This document shows, in pieces, positions 1 to 6,776 of a stretch of 64,000 bases of DNA (within the stretch, counting starts at the first letter, position 1; each line of letters opens with the position of its first letter). The translations under genes and the position numbers were made by a program. The stretch covers positions 1 to 64,000 of the forward strand of contig CAMEIX010000007.1 of NCBI GenBank assembly GCA_945919075.1, read 5' to 3'. Source of the DNA: an uncultured Lachnospiraceae bacterium (GTDB lineage Bacteria > Bacillota > Clostridia > Lachnospirales > Lachnospiraceae). The notes beneath the pieces are model-generated. The model did not search any database. It was not told the origin of the DNA and saw nothing but the letters and a program-made list of their open reading frames with translations.

Positions 1-255
1 TAAACCCCGCGGGAGCGGAAATATGCCCCGCAAAGCAGAGGATATGTCCAGAGAGGAGAGAGCGGGGCATGAGAGGCGAAAGAGAGGGTTTAAACCCCGC
101 GGGGGCAATAATATGCCCCGCAAAGCAGAGGATATGTCCAGAGAGAGGAGAGAGCGGGGCATAGGAGACAAAAGGGAGGGTTTAAACCCCGCGGGGGCAA
201 TATAATATGCCCCGCGAAGTAGAAAAATGCCCCGCAATGGCAAAATATGCCCCGC
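1..255. repeat. Palindrome-rich direct repeat array built on ATGCCCCGC
   Basis: A unit beginning TAAACCCCGCGGG recurs at 1, 91 and 183, so the period is 90-92 bases. Each unit opens with the perfect palindrome CCCCGCGGGG (units 2 and 3; unit 1 has GGGA). In units 1 and 2 the 9-mer ATGCCCCGC (23-31, 113-121) is followed about 30 bases later by its inverse GCGGGGCAT (62-70, 154-162), giving a potential hairpin. In unit 3 the 9-mer instead repeats head to tail at 207, 227 and 247, exactly 20 bases apart. The array is cut by the window edge and ends 52 bases before the gene at 308. It is much more GC-rich than that gene. Confidence 0.9.
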
Positions 256-307
256 GAAGCAAAAGTATTGTAAATAAGTATACAACAAAAAGGAAGGGGT
301 TTAACAT

Positions 308-1087
308 ATGAAATGTGAAGAAGTTAGAAAAAGGATGCATCAAATCAATGTGGAGTTAGAGAAAATTAGTCTTATGGAGATAAAATTTCCAAAGGGGGAG
401 TTAATATGTACTAAAAATGGAACCCGCTATAAATGGTATGTAAAAGACAAAGAAGGTACCATTTATCTTCCCAAAAGCAAACGTAGGATGGCGGAAAAGT
501 TAGCCTATAAAAAGTATATTGGATGTAGAAGGCAGGAATTGGAGTGTGAACTTTCAGCTTGCAGTGTCTATTTACAAAGGGTGATATCGACGGAGGGAAA
601 GTCAGATCAAATGCGCCTTCACCCAGAGTATCGAAAGCTGCTTGGAAAATATTGCTTTCCCTTGGATGAAGAATTGAGAAAATGGCAAAGTGATAGATAC
701 GAGAGATGTAAAAAACATGAAGATGCTTTGGTGATTAAAGGTACGCAAGGAAAGATGCTTAGATCTAAGTCAGAGGCTATTATTGATATGATGCTTTATA
801 AAAATGGGATTCCGTTTCGATATGAAGAGAAACTGATATTGAATGGAATAACCATATATCCGGACTTTGTAATCAGGCATCCCAAGACGGGGGAGTACTA
901 TTATTGGGAACATTTTGGGATGATGGATGAAGAAGAATATAGGAATCACGCATGTGAAAAAATAAAATTGTATTGCGATAATGGGATTATACCATCCATT
1001 AATCTGATAGCAACCTACGAAACCAAAGATCATCCACTTAGTATAGAGCAAGTGGAAAAGATTATCACAGAGTATTTTTTAGTGTGA
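308..1087 (+). CDS. PD-(D/E)XK nuclease-like protein next to the repeat array
   Basis: This 259-residue protein has a charged, probably helical first half and a C-terminal region that resembles a restriction-endonuclease-like fold. Visible signature residues are E156 in RSKSEA, D186 in YPDF and E201 in YWEHFGM, followed by a Lys-rich helix (EKIKLY, 217-222) and a strand NLIATYE. Related WEH-type motifs occur in nuclease domains of the PD-(D/E)XK superfamily. The usual Lys two residues after the second acid is absent (F203), so activity is uncertain. The start at ATG 308 has the ribosome site AAGGAAGGGG. Codon use is AT-rich. The gene stands alone behind the repeat array. The family is recognised only by motif, and function is not known. 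Confidence 0.55.
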   Translation: MKCEEVRKRMHQINVELEKISLMEIKFPKGELICTKNGTRYKWYVKDKEGTIYLPKSKRRMAEKLAYKKYIGCRRQELECELSACSVYLQRVISTEGKSDQMRLHPEYRKLLGKYCFPLDEELRKWQSDRYERCKKHEDALVIKGTQGKMLRSKSEAIIDMMLYKNGIPFRYEEKLILNGITIYPDFVIRHPKTGEYYYWEHFGMMDEEEYRNHACEKIKLYCDNGIIPSINLIATYETKDHPLSIEQVEKIITEYFLV

Positions 1088-1191
1088 AAGGTATGATAGA
1101 AAATGGTATATCTGTTTTTTTTAATGATATTGCCTGTTATAGCATAGTGGTTATAGTATAGCAGCTTTGTTGTAATGGCGAAGGATTTGTA

Positions 1192-1240
1192 TTGACATAT
1201 AAAATGTAATATGTTACATATATAGGTAACATATTACATT
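1192..1240 (+). promoter_or_regulatory. Promoter with a perfect 15-bp inverted repeat operator for the MarR gene
   Basis: TTGACA stands at 1192-1197. The expected -10 position (about 1215-1220) lies inside a perfect inverted repeat, AATGTAATATGTTAC (1203-1217) and its complement at 1226-1240, with an 8-base spacer. A repressor bound here would cover the promoter. MarR proteins commonly repress their own operon this way, so autoregulation by the next gene is inferred. Confidence 0.75.
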
Positions 1241-1307
1241 AAAATAATAAATATAACAGAAAATGCATGACAGAATATATATAATATTTTATATCGAGGG
1301 CGTATTA

Positions 1308-1802
1308 ATGAATCATGGAAAAGCAGAAATAGACATGGATTACAACAGGATTGTTTCGGATAACAGAGTGGAGTTTGGACAGATGCCTCCGGGCACATTC
1401 TTGGTAGGACTTCTCAGCGCATTTGACAACAGATTACAAGCAGTGGCAGATTCCTTTTTTGAGGAAATAACGTGGAAACAGTTTTTTGCCATTATCTGCA
1501 TTAATTTATGCAAGGAACATCCCACCATAAATGAATTGTCGGAGATAATGGGCAGTTCCCACCAGAATGTCAAACAGATATTGATAAAACTGCAGAAAAA
1601 AGGCTTTGTACAAATGATTACTGATGAACAGGATAAAAGGAAACAGAGGATTATATTGACCGGAAATTGCTATGAATTTTGCGAAAGAAACGAAGCTGAA
1701 AGCAGGGTACGATTAAATCAGATGTTTGAAGGCATACCCGAAGAGCAGATAATTACAACCATTCAAACAATTTCACAAATGGAAAGGAATCTAAAAAAGT
1801 AA
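1308..1802 (+). CDS. MarR family winged-helix transcriptional regulator
   Basis: A 164-residue MarR-type repressor: N-terminal dimer helix, winged helix-turn-helix around residues 70-100 (NELSEIMGSSHQNVKQIL), and a charged wing (DEQDKRKQRIILT) followed by a C-terminal dimer helix. MarR proteins release DNA on binding small phenolic ligands or on oxidation. An upstream in-frame ATG at 1263 exists but has no ribosome site, whereas ATG 1308 follows GAGGG by 7 bases, so 1308 is preferred. The stop codon overlaps the start of the flavodoxin gene (TAATG), so the two are co-translated. A perfect inverted repeat upstream is its probable operator. Confidence 0.85.
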   Translation: MNHGKAEIDMDYNRIVSDNRVEFGQMPPGTFLVGLLSAFDNRLQAVADSFFEEITWKQFFAIICINLCKEHPTINELSEIMGSSHQNVKQILIKLQKKGFVQMITDEQDKRKQRIILTGNCYEFCERNEAESRVRLNQMFEGIPEEQIITTIQTISQMERNLKK

Positions 1803-2329
1803 TGAAGACAATTATAGTATACTCATCACAAACCGGTTTTACAAAGAAATATGCACAGTGGTTAGCAGAAGAATTGGCAGCAGATGTTATTCCATTATCA
1901 GATGCTAAAAAGAAGAGAGAAGATTACTTTGCCCCTGCAGATGCCATTATTTACGGAGGATGGGCCATGGGTGGAAATATTGTAAAGAGTGAATGGTTTA
2001 AAAGTAGAATTCCGGCCTGGAAGGATAAGAAACTGGTTCTTTTCTGCGTGGGTGCAAGTCCGAATGAGAATCCGGAAGTTGAGGTGGCACTTGATAAGGC
2101 ATTGACAGAGGAAGAAAAGAAATATGTAAAAGCATTTTACTGTCAGGGTGGGCTCTCCTATGAGCGGATGAAACTATCATCTAAACTGGCTATGAAAGCA
2201 TTTGCGTCCATAATAAATAAGAAAAAAGATGCAACTGAGCAGGAAAAGAAAATGGGAGAGATGATATCACATTCGTATGATATCTCAGACAAGAAGTACA
2301 TCGTACCGATTGTGGAGTACCTGCAGTAA
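1802..2329 (+). CDS. Flavodoxin-domain protein
   Basis: A 175-residue flavodoxin-like protein. The FMN phosphate-binding loop is visible near the N terminus (SSQTGFTKKYA, residues 8-18), followed by alternating strands and helices, including IIYGGWAMGG and VLFCVGASP, that would line the flavin. It resembles the Flavodoxin_5/HemG-like group rather than long-chain electron-transfer flavodoxins. It is cytoplasmic and probably an FMN-dependent reductase or electron carrier; the substrate is unknown. It overlaps the MarR gene by one base, which suggests that an oxidant or aromatic compound sensed by MarR is handled by this protein. No terminator is seen after it. Confidence 0.8.
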   Translation: MKTIIVYSSQTGFTKKYAQWLAEELAADVIPLSDAKKKREDYFAPADAIIYGGWAMGGNIVKSEWFKSRIPAWKDKKLVLFCVGASPNENPEVEVALDKALTEEEKKYVKAFYCQGGLSYERMKLSSKLAMKAFASIINKKKDATEQEKKMGEMISHSYDISDKKYIVPIVEYLQ

Positions 2330-2406
2330 AATAATTGCAGAAAAATACATTTAGAAAAACAAATATAGAAAAAACAAATATAGAAAAACATATATGGCAA
2401 AACACA

Positions 2407-2435
2407 TTGACAAGTATCTATATATAATATATACT
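2407..2435 (+). promoter_or_regulatory. Promoter of the arsenic/metal operon
   Basis: TTGACA (2407-2412), a 17-base spacer and TATACT (2430-2435) form a near-consensus promoter 36 bases before the GTG start of the ArsR gene. The AT-rich spacer (TATCTATATATAAT) shares TCTATAT with the inverted repeat at 2877-2898, so ArsR may bind here too. Just upstream, 2345-2395 is a short tract of near-repeated AAAAACAAATATAG units. Confidence 0.75.
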
Positions 2436-2470
2436 ACAGGTTAGTAAGAATTTGTAAGAAGGTGGTTAGC

Positions 2471-2839
2471 GTGACAAAGCAAGAGGTTGCAAATATCTGT
2501 AAGGCAATGTCGGATACAAACAGGCTGAGAATCATAGAAATGCTTACCCGGGGAGAAAAGTGTGGATGCAGTCTTTTGAAAGAATTGCAGGTAACACAAC
2601 CCACATTATCCCATCATATGAAGGTTCTTGGAGACTGTGGCCTGGTAAGCTCCTATAAGGATGGAAAGTGGCAGCATTATTCCATCAATTGTGAAAAGTT
2701 CAAAGAGTATAAGGAATATATCGCATCCATTACTTGTTGTGTTGAAATTTCCAAGGATAATGGTTCAGAAGGGTGCTGTGTCGAAATTTCAAAGGATAAT
2801 GGTTCAGAAGAGTGTTGTGGGACGAAATTTGCAAATTAA
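2471..2839 (+). CDS. arsR: ArsR family metalloid-sensing repressor with duplicated Cys tail
   Basis: A 122-residue ArsR/SmtB winged-helix repressor. The recognition region is TQPTLSHHMKVL, with a Cys-x-Cys pair in the preceding helix (EKCGCSLLKEL), the classic site at which As(III) or Sb(III) binds and triggers DNA release. After the wing the protein carries a 13-residue unit starting CCVEISKDN, present twice in tandem and followed by a third CC, giving three vicinal Cys pairs. GTG 2471 is chosen over GTG 2462 because AAGGTGG lies 5-6 bases before it. It leads a cluster with an ArsP-like permease and ArsC and presumably represses it. The Cys tail is an addition to the normal ArsR length. Confidence 0.88.
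   Translation: MTKQEVANICKAMSDTNRLRIIEMLTRGEKCGCSLLKELQVTQPTLSHHMKVLGDCGLVSSYKDGKWQHYSINCEKFKEYKEYIASITCCVEISKDNGSEGCCVEISKDNGSEECCGTKFAN
2735..2812 (+). repeat. Two 39-bp tandem repeats inside the ArsR tail
   Basis: The unit 2735-2773 is repeated at 2774-2812 with only a few base changes and stays in frame, duplicating the 13 residues that begin CCVEISKDN. Each copy adds one vicinal cysteine pair. Confidence 0.9.
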
Positions 2840-2876
2840 ATGCCGGTGCAATGGTACCGGCAAAAAATAAAATAAA

Positions 2877-2898
2877 TATATAGACGCTTGTCTATATA
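2877..2898 (+). promoter_or_regulatory. Inverted repeat operator before the permease gene
   Basis: TATATAGAC (2877-2885) and GTCTATATA (2890-2898) are a perfect 9-base inverted repeat with a GCTT spacer, 15 bases before the permease start and just ahead of its GGAGGTGG ribosome site. Its position after the ArsR gene suggests an internal ArsR site or an mRNA hairpin tuning permease translation. Confidence 0.6.
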
Positions 2899-2913
2899 GA
2901 CGGAGGTGGATGT

Positions 2914-3909
2914 ATGTGGACATTTATCCAGAAACAGATACTTGGCATGAAATGGTTAAGTGTCTTAATTGGAAAGTTATTAAATGCATTAGGATTGGAT
3001 ATAACAGGAAAATTAGGAGGCAGCATTCATTTTTTTATTTATGATATGATAAAGATTGTAGTTTTACTTTGTACCCTGATATTTATCATTAGTTACATTC
3101 AAAGTTATTTTCCGCCGGAAAGAACAAAGAAAATACTTGGAAGGTTTCGGGGAATCGGGGCTAATATCATAGCGGCACTCTTGGGAACCGTAACACCATT
3201 TTGTTCCTGCTCATCCATTCCGCTTTTTATCGGATTTACCAGTGCGGGACTTCCGCTTGGAGTTACTTTTTCCTTTCTAATCTCATCACCTATGGTTGAC
3301 CTGGGATCACTGGTGCTTTTGATGAGCATATTTGGTGTTAAGGTTGCGGTTGTGTATGTTGTCCTTGGACTTGTGATTGCGGTTGCAGGCGGAACACTAA
3401 TTGAAAAACTGCATCTTGAAAATCAGGTAGAAGAGTTTATTCGAAATGCAAAACAGATTGATATTCCACAGGAAGAACTAACCACTAAGGACCGTTTGCA
3501 GTATGCTGCAGACCAGGTAGCAGGGACGTTAAAAAAAGTATTTCCATATATTCTTGTCGGTGTAGGCATTGGAGCATTTATTCATAACTGGATTCCGGAA
3601 GATTTGATTATAAGATTTCTCGGTAATGGAAATCCATTTGGCGTCATGATTGCCACAATTGCAGGTGTGCCCATGTATGCAGATATTTTTGGCTGTATTC
3701 CGATTGCAGAAGCACTTTTGGCAAAGGGAGCAAAGCTTGGAGTCGTTCTTTCCTTCATGATGGGTGTAACAACACTTAGCCTGCCATCCATGATTATGCT
3801 GAAAAAAGCCATTAAGCCAAAGCTGTTAGGGATTTTTATCGCGATCTGCACGGTTGGAATCATTGTCGTCGGATATTTTTTTAACACGATTCAGTATTTA
3901 CTTGTGTAA
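2914..3909 (+). CDS. UPF0718/ArsP-type permease
   Basis: A 331-residue inner-membrane permease of the PF03773 (ArsP_1, UPF0718) family with about eight hydrophobic segments in two halves. The family motif FCSCSSIPLF is present at residues 96-105 in the first half, and a second conserved loop, GVPMYADIFGCIPIAE, in the second half. Members export methylarsenite, other organoarsenicals or divalent metals. The Cys pair in the first motif is thought to contact the metalloid. The start has a strong GGAGGTGG site. It lies between ArsR and an ArsC with a Cys-rich redox protein, so efflux of a thiol-reactive arsenical is the best inference. The exact substrate cannot be read from sequence. Confidence 0.85.
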   Translation: MWTFIQKQILGMKWLSVLIGKLLNALGLDITGKLGGSIHFFIYDMIKIVVLLCTLIFIISYIQSYFPPERTKKILGRFRGIGANIIAALLGTVTPFCSCSSIPLFIGFTSAGLPLGVTFSFLISSPMVDLGSLVLLMSIFGVKVAVVYVVLGLVIAVAGGTLIEKLHLENQVEEFIRNAKQIDIPQEELTTKDRLQYAADQVAGTLKKVFPYILVGVGIGAFIHNWIPEDLIIRFLGNGNPFGVMIATIAGVPMYADIFGCIPIAEALLAKGAKLGVVLSFMMGVTTLSLPSMIMLKKAIKPKLLGIFIAICTVGIIVVGYFFNTIQYLLV

Positions 3910-3991
3910 GAAAGATAAGCATTATTTTTAGAATTGCATCATATATGTTCTATTTAACAATTTTATAAAACAGAAAAGGAGAGTAAAGAAC

Positions 3992-4441
3992 ATGGGATTA
4001 TTTGGATTTGGTAAAAGAATGGAAGAAGAAACAAAGGGAGGCTGCTGTTGTGGAAGTACATCGGTCAATGAGCCGGTAAATGAATGCTGCTGTGGTACAG
4101 TTCCTACAGAGGAATCAGAATGTGGATGTAATGGTCCGGTGAGTGAGGATAAAACTTTTGTTGCAGAAGAAGGTACTTGTGCCTGCGGAGGAAAAGGATG
4201 CCGGATCAAGGTTTTAGGTGCCGGATGTAAATCCTGCCATGAACTGCACGAAAATGTGAAGAAAGCAGTTGCAGACATGAATCTGGATGCAGAGGTAGAG
4301 TACATTACAGATATGGAAAAAGTAATGAGTTATGGTGTTATGAGTATGCCTGCTATGGTCGTGAATGAGCAGGTAGTATCCATGGGTAAAGTATTAAAAC
4401 CGGCTCAGGTGGAGGAACTTTTAAAGAAACTTGGCTGTTAG
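3992..4441 (+). CDS. Cys-rich thioredoxin-fold protein (thioredoxin_3 type)
   Basis: A 149-residue protein in two parts. Residues 1-70 are a probably disordered tail with CCC clusters at 18-20 and 32-34 and further Cys at 44, 46, 63, 65 and 70. From about 71 a small thioredoxin fold follows, with active site C79-K-S-C82 in GAGCKSCHEL and a cis-Pro loop MSMPAMVVN. This matches the redox-active disulfide protein 2/thioredoxin_3 group often found beside UPF0718 permeases. It probably passes electrons or metalloid between the cytosol and the neighbouring permease or ArsC. The N-terminal Cys clusters are unusual and could chelate As(III) or soft metals. The AAAGGAGAG ribosome site supports the start. 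Confidence 0.85.
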   Translation: MGLFGFGKRMEEETKGGCCCGSTSVNEPVNECCCGTVPTEESECGCNGPVSEDKTFVAEEGTCACGGKGCRIKVLGAGCKSCHELHENVKKAVADMNLDAEVEYITDMEKVMSYGVMSMPAMVVNEQVVSMGKVLKPAQVEELLKKLGC

Positions 4442-4459
4442 GAGTAGGGTGTTTATATA

Positions 4460-4855
4460 ATGACAAAGAAAAAAGTAGCATTTATCTGTGTCCATAATTC
4501 CTGTAGAAGTCAGATTGCGGAAGCACTTGGCAAACATTTGGCAGGTGATGTATTTGATAGTTACTCAGCAGGAACAGAAACAAAGCCTCGGATTAATCAG
4601 GATGCTGTCAGGTTGATGAAGGAAACCTATGGTATTGATATGGAAGCCGATGGACAGCATAGTAAACTTATCTCAGAGATTCCCAAGGTCGATATGGCAA
4701 TATCCATGGGATGTAATGTAGGCTGTCCATTTATCGGAAAAGAATTTGATGATAACTGGGGGATCGAGGATCCGACAGGAAAATCGGATGAAGAATTTAT
4801 GCTTGTTATCCGCCAAATTGAAGAGAAGATTAGGGAACTGCGAAGAGGTTTGTAA
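4460..4855 (+). CDS. arsC: Arsenate reductase, low-molecular-weight phosphatase type
   Basis: A 131-residue cytosolic enzyme that reduces arsenate to arsenite. The phosphatase loop CX5R is C10-VHNSC-R16, with the helper Cys15. A second Cys pair, C85 and C89 in SMGCNVGCPF, would relay the disulfide to thioredoxin, and the general acid Asp sits in IEDPTG. This layout is the thioredoxin-coupled ArsC class known from Staphylococcus and Bacillus. The neighbouring thioredoxin-fold protein is a natural partner. The stop codon lies inside the operator of the following TetR gene. Confidence 0.92.
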   Translation: MTKKKVAFICVHNSCRSQIAEALGKHLAGDVFDSYSAGTETKPRINQDAVRLMKETYGIDMEADGQHSKLISEIPKVDMAISMGCNVGCPFIGKEFDDNWGIEDPTGKSDEEFMLVIRQIEEKIRELRRGL

Positions 4856-4870
4856 TGAACATTGTTCATT
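4854..4870 (+). promoter_or_regulatory. TetR-type operator
   Basis: AATGAAC (4854-4860) and GTTCATT (4864-4870) form a perfect inverted repeat with a 3-base spacer. The 17-base shape with TGAAC/GTTCA arms is typical of TetR-family operators. It begins inside the arsC stop codon and ends 15 bases before the TetR start, so the regulator likely controls its own gene. Confidence 0.7.
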
Positions 4871-4885
4871 ATGGAGGTGAGTGCA

Positions 4886-5446
4886 TTGAATGCGGGTATT
4901 ACATCAAAAGAAACTATTTTGCAGGAATGCCGCAGGATTGTGGCTTCCCGAGGATTATCCGCGGTAAATATGCGATCTGTTGCGCAGGAGTGCCATATTG
5001 CACTTGGAACATTATATAATTATTACGCAAATAAGGATGAGTTATTGCTTGCTATAGTGGAGGATATATGGAAGGATATTTTTCACATGAACCATGGATG
5101 CACGACAGACTTCTCCTTTCCCGAATATGTAGAGTACATTTTTGAATGTGTTCAAAAGGGAGTGGAAGACTATCCTGATTTCTTTATGGCTCACTCTGTC
5201 AGTATTGCCAGTTCCGGAAAAGAAAAGGCGAGAAGCACCATGAATCATTGGTTTGCACATATAAAAGAGGGAATGTCAGAGGTTCTGCAGGCAGATAAAA
5301 AGGTTTCCGCTGATGTATTTACAACATCGTTTGCACAATCGGAGTTTATTGATTTTGTGTTAGATAACATATTATTATTGCTTGTTCAGGGAAAACAGAG
5401 CTGCGAGGTCCTCAAAGAAATCATACAACGATCCATTTATGCATAG
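4886..5446 (+). CDS. TetR family transcriptional regulator
   Basis: A 186-residue TetR-type repressor. The N-terminal helix-turn-helix is clear (MRSVAQECHIALGTLYNYYANKDELL, split here as the usual helix pair and signature YNYYANKDEL), and the rest is an all-helical ligand domain with no recognisable specificity. The preferred start is TTG 4886, because GGAGGTGAG ends 4-5 bases before it; ATG 4871 and TTG 4862 lie on or before that site. A perfect 17-base operator lies just upstream. The downstream DUF2871 membrane protein is the most likely target besides itself. Confidence 0.85.
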   Translation: MNAGITSKETILQECRRIVASRGLSAVNMRSVAQECHIALGTLYNYYANKDELLLAIVEDIWKDIFHMNHGCTTDFSFPEYVEYIFECVQKGVEDYPDFFMAHSVSIASSGKEKARSTMNHWFAHIKEGMSEVLQADKKVSADVFTTSFAQSEFIDFVLDNILLLLVQGKQSCEVLKEIIQRSIYA

Positions 5447-5500
5447 AAGAAATCCGTTATCTGACGGTTTTTACAAAGCGATGAAAGGAAGTAATGAATT

Positions 5501-5920
5501 ATGAAAAAGTATTTGAATTTCTCATTAATCTATGCGATTGCGGCAATGGTGACCGGTGTTTTCTACCGGGAGTTTACCAAATGGAACGGATATACCGGAG
5601 TGACTACTCTTGGCAAGGTTCATGTACATTTGTTTCTGCTAGGGATGATGGTTTATCTGATGATAGCGTTGTTTGCAACGCATCAGGAACCGCAGAAACA
5701 TAAGACATTCCGTATTTTTCTGTGGGTATATAATATCGGGTTGCCTCTGACCGCAGTGATGATGGTGGTACGAGGTGTCACTCAGGTTCTGGATATATCC
5801 CTGTCTTCGGCAGCAAATGCATCTATTTCAGGAATTGCAGGAATCGGACATATCCTGACCGGCACAGGAATTATTCTGCTTTTGGTTTCTCTGAGAAAGA
5901 TGGCGGAAAGTAATCGGTGA
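5501..5920 (+). CDS. DUF2871 membrane protein
   Basis: A 139-residue protein with four membrane helices (about 5-22, 40-60, 75-95 and 110-130) and conserved HVHLFLLG and GIGHILTGTG motifs characteristic of DUF2871. The His-rich helices recall heme- or metal-binding membrane proteins, but the function of the family is not established. ATG 5501 has AAAGGAAG upstream. It follows the TetR gene by 54 bases, with only a weak hairpin (CCGT/ACGG) between them, and is followed by a good terminator, so it ends the cluster. Confidence 0.8.
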   Translation: MKKYLNFSLIYAIAAMVTGVFYREFTKWNGYTGVTTLGKVHVHLFLLGMMVYLMIALFATHQEPQKHKTFRIFLWVYNIGLPLTAVMMVVRGVTQVLDISLSSAANASISGIAGIGHILTGTGIILLLVSLRKMAESNR

Positions 5921-5966
5921 TGGATGTTTTGGGCAGAAAATCTGGGTATGTTTTTTAAGTACAGTG

Positions 5967-6009
5967 AGAAAGAGAGCATCAGTTAATAAAAGGACTGGTG
6001 CTCTTTTTC
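5967..6009 (+). terminator. Rho-independent terminator after the DUF2871 gene
   Basis: AGAGCATCAG (5973-5982) pairs with CTGGTGCTCT (5995-6004) with one G-T pair, a 12-base loop and a following T run. Upstream A residues extend the stem. Confidence 0.85.
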
Positions 6010-6079
6010 TAAACTCTACTTTCCGTAGGTGGTACGAATGGACGGGCTATACTATAATCAGGACATGGAGGTATGAATG

Positions 6080-6754
6080 ATGAATCAATATGTTACGGGA
6101 ACAGTGATTAAAGAACTGCGGGAAAAGAATAAAATGACACAATTACAGTTAGCTGAAAAACTGGGAGTCAGTGATAAAACTGTCTCCAAATGGGAGACAG
6201 CAAAAGGATATCCGGATATTACCCTATTGGAGCCCATAGCAGATGCATTTTCGGTGTCAGTCACGGAATTAATTTCCGGAAATACTGTTTCTAATGCCAA
6301 TGTTTCAGCCAATATGCTGCGATCCCAATTCTATGTATGCCCAGTGTGTGGAAATGTAATTCATTCCATGGGGGAGGCTGTGATTACCTGCCATGGAGTA
6401 TGCTTAAGCCCTGCCATAGCAGAACAGACAGATGAAAATCACATGATTTTAATTGAGAGGGTTGAGGATGAATACTATGTACAAATGGATCATGAAATGA
6501 CAAAACAGCACTATATTTCCTTTATTGCGGCAGCATCTTCTGACAGAATGCAAATCGTAAAACTTTATCCGGAGGGAAGTGCAGAGGCAAGATTTAAAAT
6601 AAATGGAGTAAAGAAAATTTACTTTTACTGCAATAGGGATGGGCTGTTTTATGTCAATATAACCAAAGGAATTGATGACAAAGAAAATGCCTACGATGAC
6701 GTTGAAGAAAGAAGAGCACTGGAAAGAACTGCGGATATTTTGTTTGGGCAGTGA
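6080..6754 (+). CDS. XRE regulator fused to a desulfoferrodoxin-like domain
   Basis: A 224-residue fusion. Residues 8-65 are a Cro/CI helix-turn-helix (LQLAEKLGVSDKTVSKWE). Residues 84-195 resemble the iron site domain of superoxide reductase. A CPVCGN pair (C87, C90) opens it. H121, H138, H144 (HEMTKQHYI) and C184 (YCN) match ligands of the square-pyramidal Fe(His4Cys) centre, but the final His of CNxHG is Asp187 here. The likely role is an iron- or superoxide-responsive regulator rather than an enzyme; that is inference. GGAGGT at 6067 favours ATG 6080 over 6077. TATAAT at 6053-6058 is a likely -10 box. Confidence 0.8.
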   Translation: MNQYVTGTVIKELREKNKMTQLQLAEKLGVSDKTVSKWETAKGYPDITLLEPIADAFSVSVTELISGNTVSNANVSANMLRSQFYVCPVCGNVIHSMGEAVITCHGVCLSPAIAEQTDENHMILIERVEDEYYVQMDHEMTKQHYISFIAAASSDRMQIVKLYPEGSAEARFKINGVKKIYFYCNRDGLFYVNITKGIDDKENAYDDVEERRALERTADILFGQ

Positions 6755-6776
6755 AAAAGAGCAGGGGGAAAATGAT

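Noticed and set aside
23..205. 60-codon open frame in the repeat array
   Set aside because: It is a by-product of the repeats (MPRKAEDMSRE occurs twice), has no ribosome site and no independent conservation.
1..255. Possible CRISPR array
   Set aside because: Repeats carry no uniform spacers of equal length, copies are inverted as well as direct, and no cas gene is present.
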